A stretch of DNA of 64,000 nucleotides from Yeosuana sp043876835 (lineage in GTDB: Bacteria > Bacteroidota > Bacteroidia > Flavobacteriales > Flavobacteriaceae). The position numbers and the translations under genes were made by a program. The notes below the pieces were generated by a model, which saw only the letters and a list, made by a program, of their open reading frames with translations, was not told the DNA's origin and did no database searches. Location of the stretch: the NCBI RefSeq assembly GCF_043876835.1, contig NZ_JBAWJZ010000003.1, positions 310,001-374,000 of the forward strand, written 5' to 3'. Below, piece after piece: positions 40,786 to 50,085 of this stretch; the stretch's first letter is position 1; every line of letters begins with the position of its first letter.

Positions 40786-40829
40786 TAACAATTACATAAC
40801 ACAGTTGAATAAAACACTATAGATATTTG
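40786..40829 (+). promoter_or_regulatory. phased repeats and promoter of the PiT gene
   Basis: TAACAA 40786, TAACAC 40797 and a degenerate AATAAA 40808 at 11-bp steps, 18 bp before TTTG (40826-40829) in GATATTTG. Confidence 0.52.
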
Positions 40830-40849
40830 CAAACTATTTTTAATTAATT

Positions 40850-43171
40850 ATGGAAAATATATACTTATATATGATTATTGCCTTAGCCATTTTAGCGATA
40901 GCCGATTTGGTTGTAGGTGTAAGTAATGACGCTGTAAACTTTTTAAACTCAGCAATTGGATCAAGAGCTATTTCATTTAAAACCATCATGATTGTTGCCA
41001 GTTTAGGTATTGCTGTTGGGGCTTTATTTTCAAGTGGTATGATGGAAGTTGCCCGTAATGGTATTTTCAATCCTGGTGAATTTATGTTTGATGAAATCAT
41101 GATAATTTTTATGGCGGTTATGATAACCGATATCTTATTATTAGATTTTTTCAACACATTTGGTATGCCTACTTCTACAACTGTATCGATTGTATTTGAA
41201 TTATTAGGTGCTTCGGTAGCTATCGCACTTATTAAAATTGGACATAAAGGAGGAGATTTTAGCGATCTTATAAATTATATCAACACCTCGAAAGCAACCG
41301 AAATAGTATCAAGTATATTGCTTTCTGTTGCCTTATCGTTTTCGGTAGGAGCATTTGTTCAGTGGGTTTCTAGACTATTGCTTTCTTATAATTTTGAAAA
41401 GAAAGCTAAATGGGTTGGTGCCTTATTTGGAGGCATTGCAATCACATCTATTGTATATTTCATATTTATGAAAGGAATTGGCGGAACTAGTTTTGCAAAA
41501 GAATCTTACGAGTTTACAGGTGGAGAAACCATTAAAGATTTTTTAAAACATAATGCATTGAATATTTTATTTATAAGTTTTGTGTTATGGTTCTTAATAT
41601 CTTATTCTTTAATACAGTTTGCAAAGACAAATATTTTTAAGTTAATTATTTTAATAGGTACATTTTCATTGGCATTAGCTTTTGCTGGTAACGATCTAGT
41701 AAATTTTATTGGCCCATCAATAGGTGCATTTCAATCGTATCTAGATTTCACAAACCCTGCAGTTAATACCTTAGGCTTAGCAGCAAACGAATTTTCAATG
41801 GAAAGTTTAGGAGCAAAAGCTTCAACACCTACTTTATTGCTGTTTATTGCTGGTCTTGTAATGGTTATAACACTTTGGTTTTCTGCAAAGGCTAAAAATG
41901 TTATGAAAACCGAAATAGATTTAGCCAATCAAGGAGATACAAAAGAACGTTTTCAACCAAATTTTTTATCCCGTGGTTTTGTGAGATTTGCCATATTATC
42001 GTCACAAATAAGCTCTTATGTATTACCAAAGTCTTGGCAAGCAAAAATTGATAAGCAATTTGAAGTTCCAGTAATTACTTTAAATAAAGATAAAAATTAC
42101 GAATTGCCGGCTTTCGATATGGTGAGAGCTGCTGTAAATTTAATGGTTGCTGCTGCTTTAATTTCATTAGCTACATCAATGAAATTGCCATTATCTACAA
42201 CTTATGTAACCTTTATGGTTGCCATGGGTACATCATTGGCAGACAGAGCTTGGGGGGCAGAAAGTGCCGTTTATAGAGTTGCTGGTGTTTTAAATGTTAT
42301 TGGAGGATGGTTTTTTACTGCTATAAGTGCATTTTTTGCTGCGGCATTAGTGGCATACTTATTAAATCTGAATGTACCTATAATGTTCCCTCTTTTATTG
42401 GTAACCGCTTTTGCTTTAATAATAAAAAGCTCGATTGCATTTAAGAAAAAATCTAAAGAAGTTAAAGCTGAAGATAGTTTAACCAAAGCAGAAAGCAGTT
42501 CTATACAAGGTGTAATTTATGAAAGCGCTAATAACATTGCAAATGTTGTTAAAAGAGGCAATAGAATTTATACGAATGCCATAAATGGCTTGGCAAAACA
42601 AGATTTAGCATTATTAAAAAAGAATAAAAAACAGATTATAAAACTATCAGATGAAGTAGATGAATTACGAGATAATATTTTTTACTTCATAAAAAATTTA
42701 GATGAATCGAGCCTTGGTGCCAGTAATTTTTATATTCATATTTTAGGTTATTTACAAGATATGACCCAATCTCTGGAATATATTACTAAAGTTAGTTATA
42801 AACATGTTCAAAATAACCATAAGAAATTAAAATTCAACCAGATAAAAGAATTGAAAGAAGTTGATGAACGTTTTGAAACATTCTTCAATAATACTCAAAA
42901 TGCTTTCGATTCCAGATCATTTGAACAAATTGGTATTATTTTAGGCAGAAAACAAGAGATTTTAGGTTTAGTATCCTCAAAAATTCAAAAACAAGTTGAA
43001 CGTACTCGTACAGAAGAATCGAGTCCAAAAAACACTACATTGTATTTTAGTTTATTATTAGAAACTAAAGATTTATTAAATGCCACTATGAATCTTTTAG
43101 AAGAGTATTATGCTGCCCACGACCGTTCTGTAAAACCTGCAACCTTAAGAAAACCTGAAGCAGAAGAATAA
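40850..43171 (+). CDS. PiT-family inorganic phosphate transporter with PhoU-like C-terminal domain
   Basis: 773 residues, longer than a plain PiT carrier. The two inverted PHO-4 halves are marked by GVSNDAVNFLNSAIGSRA and AFAGNDLVNFIGPSIGAFQ, and by PTSTTVSIVFELLGAS and PLSTTYVTFMVAMGTS. The last 220 residues (about 545-765) form a helical PhoU/DUF47-like domain (ANVVKRGNRIYTNAINGL, DEVDELRDNIFYFIKNL), likely a regulatory module. It imports phosphate through the inner membrane. It is the last gene of the phosphate island, with its own promoter 69 bp after the porin. Confidence 0.94.
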   Translation: MENIYLYMIIALAILAIADLVVGVSNDAVNFLNSAIGSRAISFKTIMIVASLGIAVGALFSSGMMEVARNGIFNPGEFMFDEIMIIFMAVMITDILLLDFFNTFGMPTSTTVSIVFELLGASVAIALIKIGHKGGDFSDLINYINTSKATEIVSSILLSVALSFSVGAFVQWVSRLLLSYNFEKKAKWVGALFGGIAITSIVYFIFMKGIGGTSFAKESYEFTGGETIKDFLKHNALNILFISFVLWFLISYSLIQFAKTNIFKLIILIGTFSLALAFAGNDLVNFIGPSIGAFQSYLDFTNPAVNTLGLAANEFSMESLGAKASTPTLLLFIAGLVMVITLWFSAKAKNVMKTEIDLANQGDTKERFQPNFLSRGFVRFAILSSQISSYVLPKSWQAKIDKQFEVPVITLNKDKNYELPAFDMVRAAVNLMVAAALISLATSMKLPLSTTYVTFMVAMGTSLADRAWGAESAVYRVAGVLNVIGGWFFTAISAFFAAALVAYLLNLNVPIMFPLLLVTAFALIIKSSIAFKKKSKEVKAEDSLTKAESSSIQGVIYESANNIANVVKRGNRIYTNAINGLAKQDLALLKKNKKQIIKLSDEVDELRDNIFYFIKNLDESSLGASNFYIHILGYLQDMTQSLEYITKVSYKHVQNNHKKLKFNQIKELKEVDERFETFFNNTQNAFDSRSFEQIGIILGRKQEILGLVSSKIQKQVERTRTEESSPKNTTLYFSLLLETKDLLNATMNLLEEYYAAHDRSVKPATLRKPEAEE

Positions 43172-43190
43172 AATAATATCATTTTAAAAA

Positions 43191-43228
43191 CATAAAAAAG
43201 CCATCAAATTAAAGATGGTTTTTTTATG
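43191..43228. terminator. bidirectional terminator between the PiT and CPBP genes
   Basis: CATAAAAAAGCCATC (43191-43205) / GATGGTTTTTTTATG (43214-43228), one G-T pair, 8-base loop. Confidence 0.88.
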
Positions 43229-43230
43229 TC

Positions 43231-43977
43231 TTAATTTAAAGTATAAAAATAATAATCTATTAATATGATTATTAGGTTATGAACAAAATGTATTACAATA
43301 CCCAGCCATAGTGTTTTGTATTTACTTCTTAAATATCCTAAAACCATTCCAAAAGGGAAAATCCAAATAAATGATATAAATGAAAAATGCACCAAAGCAA
43401 AAATAAACGCCGTAGCTATAACAGTTACATTATTATTGGTTACTTTTTGTAGTTGATTAAATAAAAATCCTCTAAAAGCCAGTTCTTCAAAAATTGGAGG
43501 CAAGATAACAACAAATATAACTGCCCAAAATAAGGGATAATCAGAATAAGAATAGGTTTCTATGTAGTTAATAGTTTCTACCTCTAACACAAAACTATTT
43601 ACAAATTCAATAAAAAAATAAACGAAAAAACTTGAATAAATTGGAAAGATAAATGTGAAAATCCAAATTCCTATATTGGCTTTAGGAAGCCTATAGAGAT
43701 TCAAAATATTCTTATAATCAAAAACACAAAATCCAATGACCAATCCCGCAAAAACAGATTCAATAACACCTTCTGTAAATAGACTTAGCTCATATTCATG
43801 GTTCAAATAAAAACTCACCAATGCAAAAACTAAAAATGTTACATAAAATGTAATGATAACGTTTAAAGATTGTGTTCTAATTTCTAAATAACCTTGCTGA
43901 ACCTGTTTTCCGCATTTTGAACAAAATTTACTTTCTTCAAAAAGGAACTCACCACAACTGTTACAAAATTTTTCCAA
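43231..43977 (-). CDS. CPBP family intramembrane metalloprotease with N-terminal zinc ribbon
   Basis: 248 residues. Residues 1-28 form a zinc ribbon with two CxxC knuckles (CNSCGEFL, CSKCGKQV). Then follow six to seven hydrophobic helices with the CPBP (Abi/Rce1-like) protease motifs EELAFRGFLFNQ (Glu-Glu and Arg), FALVHFSF (His) and VIHFVHN (His). Members cleave prenylated or bacteriocin-related membrane substrates in other species. It is 10 bp behind another zinc-ribbon membrane protein gene, forming a two-gene operon. Confidence 0.9.
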   Translation of the reverse strand: MEKFCNSCGEFLFEESKFCSKCGKQVQQGYLEIRTQSLNVIITFYVTFLVFALVSFYLNHEYELSLFTEGVIESVFAGLVIGFCVFDYKNILNLYRLPKANIGIWIFTFIFPIYSSFFVYFFIEFVNSFVLEVETINYIETYSYSDYPLFWAVIFVVILPPIFEELAFRGFLFNQLQKVTNNNVTVIATAFIFALVHFSFISFIWIFPFGMVLGYLRSKYKTLWLGIVIHFVHNLIIILIDYYFYTLN

Positions 43978-43987
43978 TCTTAAAAGT

Positions 43988-44488
43988 CTATTGTTTTTTT
44001 ATTGCAGAAGCAGAATAAATACCTTTTCCTAAATAAGCTATAATTAAAATTTTCCAAAGGAAACCTTTTATAATTGTTGTGGGATTAACAACTGCAGATA
44101 TTATAATAGTAGTTAAATATAATAACAACCCTAATAACAATGCCATTAAAGGTTTTTGTGATGACCAGAATGCCAAAACAAGATAAATAATACTAAGTAC
44201 AACGTTGGTTATTAAAATGGAGACGTCATTCATAGAAAAAAATAAAATCACTCCAAACACAAGACTAATCCCAGACATAACGTAAAGCGTATTTCTTGCC
44301 GATTTTATTTTATCATCGGCATCCTTTATCTTTCTATTTTCTATTACCTTATTGGCATGAAAAATAGCTATTTCCTTTTCTGTTCCATTTTCAGGAAAGC
44401 CACAGTTAGAACAATAAACACTTCCAGAATCCAAAGTAGTTTTACATATTGAGCATTCCAGTAATTTGGTAACAATATCTTCTTCCAT
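43988..44488 (-). CDS. zinc-ribbon membrane protein
   Basis: 166 residues. The N-terminus has two CxxC pairs (LECSICKTTL, YCSNCGFP) that should bind one zinc. A polar helical linker is followed by three to four hydrophobic segments (about 68-90, 93-108, 114-135, 140-158). I do not recognise a named family. Operon partner of the CPBP protease gene, which carries the same kind of ribbon; a shared complex or substrate relation is plausible but unproven. Confidence 0.8.
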   Translation of the reverse strand: MEEDIVTKLLECSICKTTLDSGSVYCSNCGFPENGTEKEIAIFHANKVIENRKIKDADDKIKSARNTLYVMSGISLVFGVILFFSMNDVSILITNVVLSIIYLVLAFWSSQKPLMALLLGLLLYLTTIIISAVVNPTTIIKGFLWKILIIAYLGKGIYSASAIKKQ

Positions 44489-44582
44489 AAATAATAATGT
44501 TTAATTGAATTAACTTTTAATTTATATATGAATATAATTAAAAACTTTTATTGCAATTGTATTTTACTTAAATAAATGCAAA

Positions 44583-44608
44583 AAAAACCATCTCAAATGA
44601 GATGGTTT
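44583..44608. terminator. bidirectional terminator downstream of nrdA
   Basis: AAAACCATCTCA / TGAGATGGTTTT, a perfect 12-bp stem with an AA centre, 50 bp after the nrdA stop; the T-run on the minus strand comes from the upstream A tract. Confidence 0.8.
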
Positions 44609-44657
44609 TAATAACACTTAATTTAATTCCTTTTCATAGAAAAGGTAATTCTAATTT

Positions 44658-47129
44658 TTATGAACCGCACATTAAACAATCATCTCCACCTGTAGAACCT
44701 TTTGCTTGTGCTATTAAAGCTCTCATTTCTTCAGCTGTCATTGGTTCTACTTCTGTATTTTGCTGTGCAAATTTAGCTGCTGCTTGAACTGCCAATTTTT
44801 TTTGTTGCGCCAATTGTGCTTCATCAACTTCAATAACTTCTTCAATAGGCTCCTCTTTTTTAGCTTTATCTAAAGTAAATTTAATAGCATCAACCGCACT
44901 CTTGGTACGTAAATAATACATACCTGTTTTCAAGCCGCTTTTCCAAGCATAAAAATGCATTGATGTTAATTTAGCCATTGTAGCTCCTTCTAAAAACAAG
45001 TTAAGCGATTGAGATTGGTCAATAAAATAACCTCTTTGACGAGACATATCAATGATGTCTTTCATGCTTAATTCCCAAACTGTTTTGTATAATTCTTTTA
45101 TATTTTGAGGGATAGCATCAATTCCTTGAATAGAGCCATTAGCTCTCATGACTTCTTGTTTTAATCCATCATTCCATAAACCTAACTCAACTAAATCTTC
45201 CAGTAAATGTTTATTTACAACAATAAACTCACCCGATAATACACGACGTGTATAAATGTTTGAAGTATAAGGCTCAAAACATTCGTTATTCCCAAGAATT
45301 TGAGACGTTGATGCTGTTGGCATTGGTGCTACCAATAAGGAGTTACGCACACCATGTTTTACAACTTGTTTACGTAATTTAGCCCAATCCCAGAGACCAC
45401 TTAAATCTTCATCTTTTAATCCCCATAAATTATACTGAAACTCACCTTTGCTTATTGGAGAACCTTTAAATGATTGATATGGTCCATCGGCTTTAGCTTC
45501 TTCCATACTGGCTGTTACAGCAGCAAAATAAATAGTTTCAAAAATATCTTGATTTAATTTTTTAGCTTCATCACTAGTAAAAGGCATACGCAATTGAATG
45601 AAAGTATCAGCCAATCCTTGAACGCCTAAACCAATTGGTCGATGACGCATATTAGAATTTTCTGCTTCTTTTACCGGATAGTAATTTCTATCAATTACTT
45701 TGTTTAAGTTTTTGGTTACTCGTTTAGTAACACGGAATAATTCTTTATGATCAAATTCACCGTTTTTAATAAACATTGGTAACGCTATGGAAGCCAAATT
45801 ACATACCGCAATTTCATCTGGAGATGTGTATTCTAAAATCTCTGTACATAAATTTGATGACCTAATAGTTCCTAAATTTTGTTGATTTGATTTACGGTTT
45901 GCCGCATCTTTATACAACATATAAGGTGTTCCTGTTTCAATTTGAGATTCAACAATTTTCTCCCAAAGTTCACGTGCCTTGATGGTTTTTCTTCCTTTTC
46001 CTTCTGCTTCATATTTTAAATATAAAGCTTCAAATTCTTCGCTATGAACATCACACAATCCTGGACATTCATTAGGGCACATTAATGTCCACTGTCCATC
46101 TTCCTGAACACGTTTCATGAATAAATCTGAAATCCACATAGCGTAAAATAAATCACGTGCACGCATTTCTTCTTTACCATGGTTTTTCTTCAATTCTAAG
46201 AATTCGAAAATATCAGCATGCCAAGGTTCTAAATAAATAGCGAAACTACCTTTACGTTTTCCTCCACCTTGATCTACATATCTCGCTGTATCATTAAACA
46301 CCTGCAACATAGGGACAATACCATTACTTGTTCCGTTTGTACCAGCAATATAACTTCCAGTAGCACGAACATTATGAATTGACAATCCAATACCACCGGC
46401 AGATTGCGATATTTTAGCGGTTTGCTTTAAGGTGTCGTAAATGCCATCAATACTATCATCTTTCATGGTTAATAAGAAACAAGATGACATTTGTGGCTTT
46501 GGTGTACCAGCATTAAATAATGTTGGTGTAGCGTGTGTAAAATATTTTTTCGACATGAGCTCATAGGTTTCTATGGCAGACTCAATGTCATTAAGGTGTA
46601 TCCCAACGGCAACACGCATGAGCATATGCTGTGGACGTTCAGCAATTTGACCGTTTAATTTTAAAAGATATGAACGTTCAAGGGTTTTAAAACCAAAATA
46701 GTCATATCCAAAATCACGATTATATATAATAGTAGAATCTAGGGTTTCTTTATGTTCCATGATGACCTTGTAAACATCGTCAGCCAAAAGTGGTGCATCT
46801 TTGCCTGTTCTTGGGTTTACATAGGTGTATAAATCATGCATTACCTCACTAAAGGTTTTTTTGGTGTTTTTGTGTAAGTTAGACACAGAAATTCTGGCTG
46901 CTAAACGCGCATAATCTGGGTGAGCAGTTGTCATAGTTGCTGCAATTTCTGCTGCAAGATTATCTAGTTCACTAGTTGTTACGCCATCATATAATCCTTC
47001 AATAACACGCATTGTTACTTTTAAAGGATCTACCAATTCGTTCAATCCATAACACAATTTACGCACTCTTGCGGTAATCTTGTCGAACATAATTTGTTCT
47101 TTTCTGCCATCTCTTTTTACTACATACAT
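44658..47129 (-). CDS. nrdA: class Ia ribonucleoside-diphosphate reductase, alpha subunit
   Basis: Catalytic subunit that reduces ribonucleotides to deoxyribonucleotides. N-terminal ATP-cone (1-90, VVKRDGRKEQIMFDKITARV) for allosteric activity control, then the (beta/alpha)10 barrel with SSCFLLTMKDDSIDGIYDT, the active-site Cys region RSSNLCTEIL, PMPTASTSQILGNNECFEP, and the redox tail Cys818 and Cys821 (CLMCGS). Length 823. It lies 196 bp downstream of nrdB in the same direction, a gap with two inverted repeats. The order nrdB-nrdA is the reverse of that in E. coli. Confidence 0.96.
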   Translation of the reverse strand: MYVVKRDGRKEQIMFDKITARVRKLCYGLNELVDPLKVTMRVIEGLYDGVTTSELDNLAAEIAATMTTAHPDYARLAARISVSNLHKNTKKTFSEVMHDLYTYVNPRTGKDAPLLADDVYKVIMEHKETLDSTIIYNRDFGYDYFGFKTLERSYLLKLNGQIAERPQHMLMRVAVGIHLNDIESAIETYELMSKKYFTHATPTLFNAGTPKPQMSSCFLLTMKDDSIDGIYDTLKQTAKISQSAGGIGLSIHNVRATGSYIAGTNGTSNGIVPMLQVFNDTARYVDQGGGKRKGSFAIYLEPWHADIFEFLELKKNHGKEEMRARDLFYAMWISDLFMKRVQEDGQWTLMCPNECPGLCDVHSEEFEALYLKYEAEGKGRKTIKARELWEKIVESQIETGTPYMLYKDAANRKSNQQNLGTIRSSNLCTEILEYTSPDEIAVCNLASIALPMFIKNGEFDHKELFRVTKRVTKNLNKVIDRNYYPVKEAENSNMRHRPIGLGVQGLADTFIQLRMPFTSDEAKKLNQDIFETIYFAAVTASMEEAKADGPYQSFKGSPISKGEFQYNLWGLKDEDLSGLWDWAKLRKQVVKHGVRNSLLVAPMPTASTSQILGNNECFEPYTSNIYTRRVLSGEFIVVNKHLLEDLVELGLWNDGLKQEVMRANGSIQGIDAIPQNIKELYKTVWELSMKDIIDMSRQRGYFIDQSQSLNLFLEGATMAKLTSMHFYAWKSGLKTGMYYLRTKSAVDAIKFTLDKAKKEEPIEEVIEVDEAQLAQQKKLAVQAAAKFAQQNTEVEPMTAEEMRALIAQAKGSTGGDDCLMCGS

Positions 47130-47198
47130 TTTAATACACGGTTTTAATTTTCCTGATACACCTTCAGAAAAGTGGTTAGTTAGTTATTCTAGTTTTTA

Positions 47199-47279
47199 TT
47201 CTAATTTACAATTAGAAAAACTTAGTTAGTTTAGTTTGTTAATTTTGATAATGAAATGTTAGATTCTAATAATTTAGAA
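47199..47279. promoter_or_regulatory. two TTCTAA...TTAGAA inverted repeats between nrdB and nrdA
   Basis: TTCTAATT / AATTAGAA (47199-47217, 3-bp centre) and TTCTAA / TTAGAA (47264-47279, 4-bp centre) share the same arm word and start 65 bp apart. They may be binding sites of a regulator of nrdA. No sequence identifies the protein. Confidence 0.4.
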
Positions 47280-47325
47280 TTAACAAAGCTTTTTCTTTAT
47301 ATCAATAAAGGGTTTTAATTTAAGA

Positions 47326-48306
47326 CTAGAAATCAGCGTCGAAACTGAATTTATCTTTGTCTTCTTCTTTATTAAGAACCCCTGCTTTTTGGTATTCTGA
47401 AACACGTTTCTCAAAGAAATTTGTTTTTCCCTGTAATGAAATCATGTCCATAAAATCAAATGGATTGGTTGAATTATAAACTTTATCGCAACCAAATTCC
47501 CCTAATAATCTATCGGTTACAAACTCCAAATATTGAGTCATCAGTTTTGCATTCATTCCAATTAAACTTACTGGTAATGATTCTGTGATAAACATTCTTT
47601 CAATATCTAAAGCATTCGTCAATATTTCAGTAATTCTTTCTTTCGGCACTTTGTTTACAATATGATTTTGATGTAAGTGTACTGCAAAATCACAATGCAA
47701 CCCTTCGTCTCTTGAAATTAATTCATTTGAAAAAGTTAACCCTGGAAGCAAGCCTCTCTTTTTAAGCCAAAAAATAGAACAAAAACTTCCTGAGAAAAAG
47801 ATGCCTTCAACCGCTGCAAACGCAATTAAACGTTCCGCAAAACTTGGAGATTCAATCCATTTTAAAGCCCAGTCTGCCTTTTCTTTAATTGCTGGAAAAA
47901 CTTCTATGGCTTTAAATAATTGATCTTTTTCTTTTTCGTCTTTTACGTAGGTATCTATTAAAAGTGAGTAAACTTCAGAATGGATATTCTCCATCATGAT
48001 TTGAAAACCATAAAAGAATTTTGCTTCACTATATTGAACTTCAGACACAAAATTTTCAGCCAAATTCTCGTTAACAATGCCATCACTAGCTGCAAAAAAC
48101 GCCAAAATATGTTTTATAAAATAGCGCTCATCATCACTTAGTTTATTATTCCAGTCTGATAAATCTTGATGTAGATCAATTTCTTCTGCAGTCCATATAC
48201 TAGCTTCTTGTTTTTTGTACCATTCCCAAATATCATGATGTTTAATAGGGAAAATAACAAAACGGTTTTTATTCTCTTGTAAAATGGGCTCCATTGGCTG
48301 CGACAT
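47326..48306 (-). CDS. nrdB: class Ia ribonucleoside-diphosphate reductase, beta subunit
   Basis: Metal-cofactor subunit that provides the radical for NrdA. I place the start at 48306 (MSQPMEPILQENKNRF, 326 residues), because the 44 codons of open frame before it (mostly Phe/Ile/Asn) have no family resemblance. Carboxylate/His ligands are visible in EEIDLHQDLSDW, YGFQIMMENIHSEVYSLL and ISRDEGLHCDFA. The C-terminus, rich in Asp/Phe (KDKFSFDADF), is the typical NrdA-docking tail. It is the promoter-proximal gene of the pair. Confidence 0.95.
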   Translation of the reverse strand: MSQPMEPILQENKNRFVIFPIKHHDIWEWYKKQEASIWTAEEIDLHQDLSDWNNKLSDDERYFIKHILAFFAASDGIVNENLAENFVSEVQYSEAKFFYGFQIMMENIHSEVYSLLIDTYVKDEKEKDQLFKAIEVFPAIKEKADWALKWIESPSFAERLIAFAAVEGIFFSGSFCSIFWLKKRGLLPGLTFSNELISRDEGLHCDFAVHLHQNHIVNKVPKERITEILTNALDIERMFITESLPVSLIGMNAKLMTQYLEFVTDRLLGEFGCDKVYNSTNPFDFMDMISLQGKTNFFEKRVSEYQKAGVLNKEEDKDKFSFDADF

Positions 48307-48619
48307 TGCTGGTATAGTTTTTTTAAAATTAGACGAAAAATTGCTCCGATTTGGAATTAACAAAGATTGAAAATTGAAGTCGAAAATGAAAGGTATAGTT
48401 ATAAACATTGTCAACAAGTTTTTAACAAAGCTTAACATTTGTAAATTTTTGGCTTCATTTTTTGTAGATTATAAAATATTGATTACCAAATATTTATAAA
48501 TAATAAAATTTGCTAAACCCTTATAAAACAAGGATTGTTTGTTAAAAAAAATATCAAAAAAAGGTCTTCAAAAAACAGAATTTCAAAAAAAATATAAGTT
48601 ATTTTTTTGAATGAAGGAA
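48307..48619. other. AT-rich intergenic region upstream of nrdB
   Basis: 313 bp without a gene. It should contain the nrdB promoter. TACCTTTC on the minus strand near 48390 is one mismatch from the -7 consensus. A-rich tracts occupy 48540-48600. I see no clear operator. Confidence 0.45.
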
Positions 48620-49186
48620 TTATTTATAAGTAAGCGCTACTTTTTCCAATTCAGAGTACCAATCTTCTCCAAATTTTCTAATTAATGCTTCTTTTACAAA
48701 TTTGTAAACCGGAACTTGTAATTCTTTTCCAAGTGTACAAGCATCGTCACAAATAGACCATTTTTCATAATTAACAGCAGAAAACTCACTATAATCTTGA
48801 ACCCTTATAGGATATAAATGGCACGAAACTGGTTTTTTCCAAGTAACCTCTCCTTGATTATAGGCTTCTTCAATAGCACAAAGCGCAGTTCCTCTTTTAT
48901 CAAATATAACATAGGCACAATCCGCCCCGTCAATCAATGGTGTTTCTAAGTCTCCAAACTCAGTGGTTATAAAAACACCTTGTTCTTCAATAGCCTTAAT
49001 ACTTTCCTTTCTTAAAAAAGGTTTTACCTTAGGATAAATCTCTTCAAGTATTTTAGTTTCTTTCTTGCTTAATGGCGCTCCTGCTTCACCATCAATACAA
49101 CACGCGCCTTTACAAGCAGAAAGATTACATAAAAAATCTTTTTCAATAATTTCTTCTGAAACGATGGTTTTTCCAATTTGAAACAT
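48620..49186 (-). CDS. DUF3109 family cysteine-rich protein
   Basis: 188 residues, cytoplasmic in appearance. A Cys cluster at the N-terminus (Cys20, Cys25, Cys29, Cys30 in CNLSACKGACC) and later Cys in ADCAYV, TALCAIE, VSCHLYPIRV and SICDDAC are typical of DUF3109, a relative of YkgJ-type zinc/iron-binding CxxxC proteins. The function of the family is unknown. Own transcription unit, divergent from marC. Confidence 0.88.
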   Translation of the reverse strand: MFQIGKTIVSEEIIEKDFLCNLSACKGACCIDGEAGAPLSKKETKILEEIYPKVKPFLRKESIKAIEEQGVFITTEFGDLETPLIDGADCAYVIFDKRGTALCAIEEAYNQGEVTWKKPVSCHLYPIRVQDYSEFSAVNYEKWSICDDACTLGKELQVPVYKFVKEALIRKFGEDWYSELEKVALTYK

Positions 49187-49297
49187 AGTAGAAACTTAAC
49201 TTTTAAAGAGTGCAAATTTAATGAAACTTTATCGTTATAATAACTTATGGATAAGTATTAATACTATACTTTTGCAAAAAATTTAAACCCTTTTAAA

Positions 49298-49879
49298 ATG
49301 CAATTAAATTTCAAAGAAATTTTCACTGTTTTTATGGTTTTATTTGCCGTTATAGATATTGTTGGCAATATTCCTATTGTTATTGATTTAAGAAAAAAAG
49401 TTGGACATATTCAAAGCGAAAAAGCATCCATTATCGCTGGTGCCATCATGATATTATTTTTGTTTTTAGGAAAAAGCATTTTAAATCTTATTGGTATAGA
49501 TGTTAGTTCCTTTGCCGTTGCCGGTTCATTTATATTGTTTTTTATTGCTTTAGAAATGATTTTAGGCATTACACTTTACAAACAAGAAGAAACTAACCCT
49601 ATAACGGCTTCTGTATTTCCACTAGCTTTTCCGTTAATTGCTGGGCCTGGAAGTTTAACAACCTTATTATCATTAAGAGCTGAATATGATTTAGAAAATA
49701 TTATCATTGCCATTATATTGAATGTTATTGTTATTTTTATAGTACTAAAAACCTCAAAAAAAATTGAACATTTTTTAGGCCAAAACGGCATCAATATTAT
49801 AAGAAAGATTTTTGGTGTAGTTTTGTTAGCAATTGCAGTAAAATTATTTGCTCATAATATTAAAATATTATTTGTTTAA
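49298..49879 (+). CDS. MarC family integral membrane protein
   Basis: 193 residues, six predicted helices. Family signs are FKEIFTVFMVLFAVIDIVGNIPI at the start, FAVAGSFILFFIALEMILGI and FPLAFPLIAGPGSL in the middle. MarC proteins are inner-membrane proteins of unresolved function; the early link to multiple antibiotic resistance is not supported. First gene of a three-gene unit with 2-bp and overlapping junctions. Confidence 0.92.
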   Translation: MQLNFKEIFTVFMVLFAVIDIVGNIPIVIDLRKKVGHIQSEKASIIAGAIMILFLFLGKSILNLIGIDVSSFAVAGSFILFFIALEMILGITLYKQEETNPITASVFPLAFPLIAGPGSLTTLLSLRAEYDLENIIIAIILNVIVIFIVLKTSKKIEHFLGQNGINIIRKIFGVVLLAIAVKLFAHNIKILFV

Positions 49880-49881
49880 CT

Positions 49882-50085
49882 ATGAAAATTTTCATCATTA
49901 TACTAAGCATTATAGCTTTAGGGCTCATTGCTTTTAACGCCACAAAAATAGACACAAATAACCCATTCAATGGAGAAAGTGCTTTAGCTTTAATTACTAT
50001 TTTAGCAGCTTTATGCGCTATGATACTCTTACAAATCCTTAGAATTTCAAAACGTATTGAATCTCAGTCCAAAAAGAAAAAATAA
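49882..50085 (+). CDS. small two-helix membrane protein
   Basis: 67 residues: one helix at 2-20, one at about 33-53 (ALALITILAALCAMILLQI) and a basic tail (SKRIESQSKKKK). I do not recognise it. It begins 2 bp after marC and its stop overlaps the ATG of the following flavoprotein gene (TAATG), so translation of all three is probably coupled. Confidence 0.8.
   Translation: MKIFIIILSIIALGLIAFNATKIDTNNPFNGESALALITILAALCAMILLQILRISKRIESQSKKKK

Noticed and set aside
48307..48438. 44-codon N-terminal extension of nrdB
   Set aside because: Phe/Ile/Asn-rich, no similarity to NrdB; the ATG at 48306 gives the normal N-terminus.
49240..49256. TTATGGATAAG, similar to a DnaA box on the complementary strand
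   Set aside because: A single imperfect match in AT-rich DNA; no cluster, so no origin is proposed.
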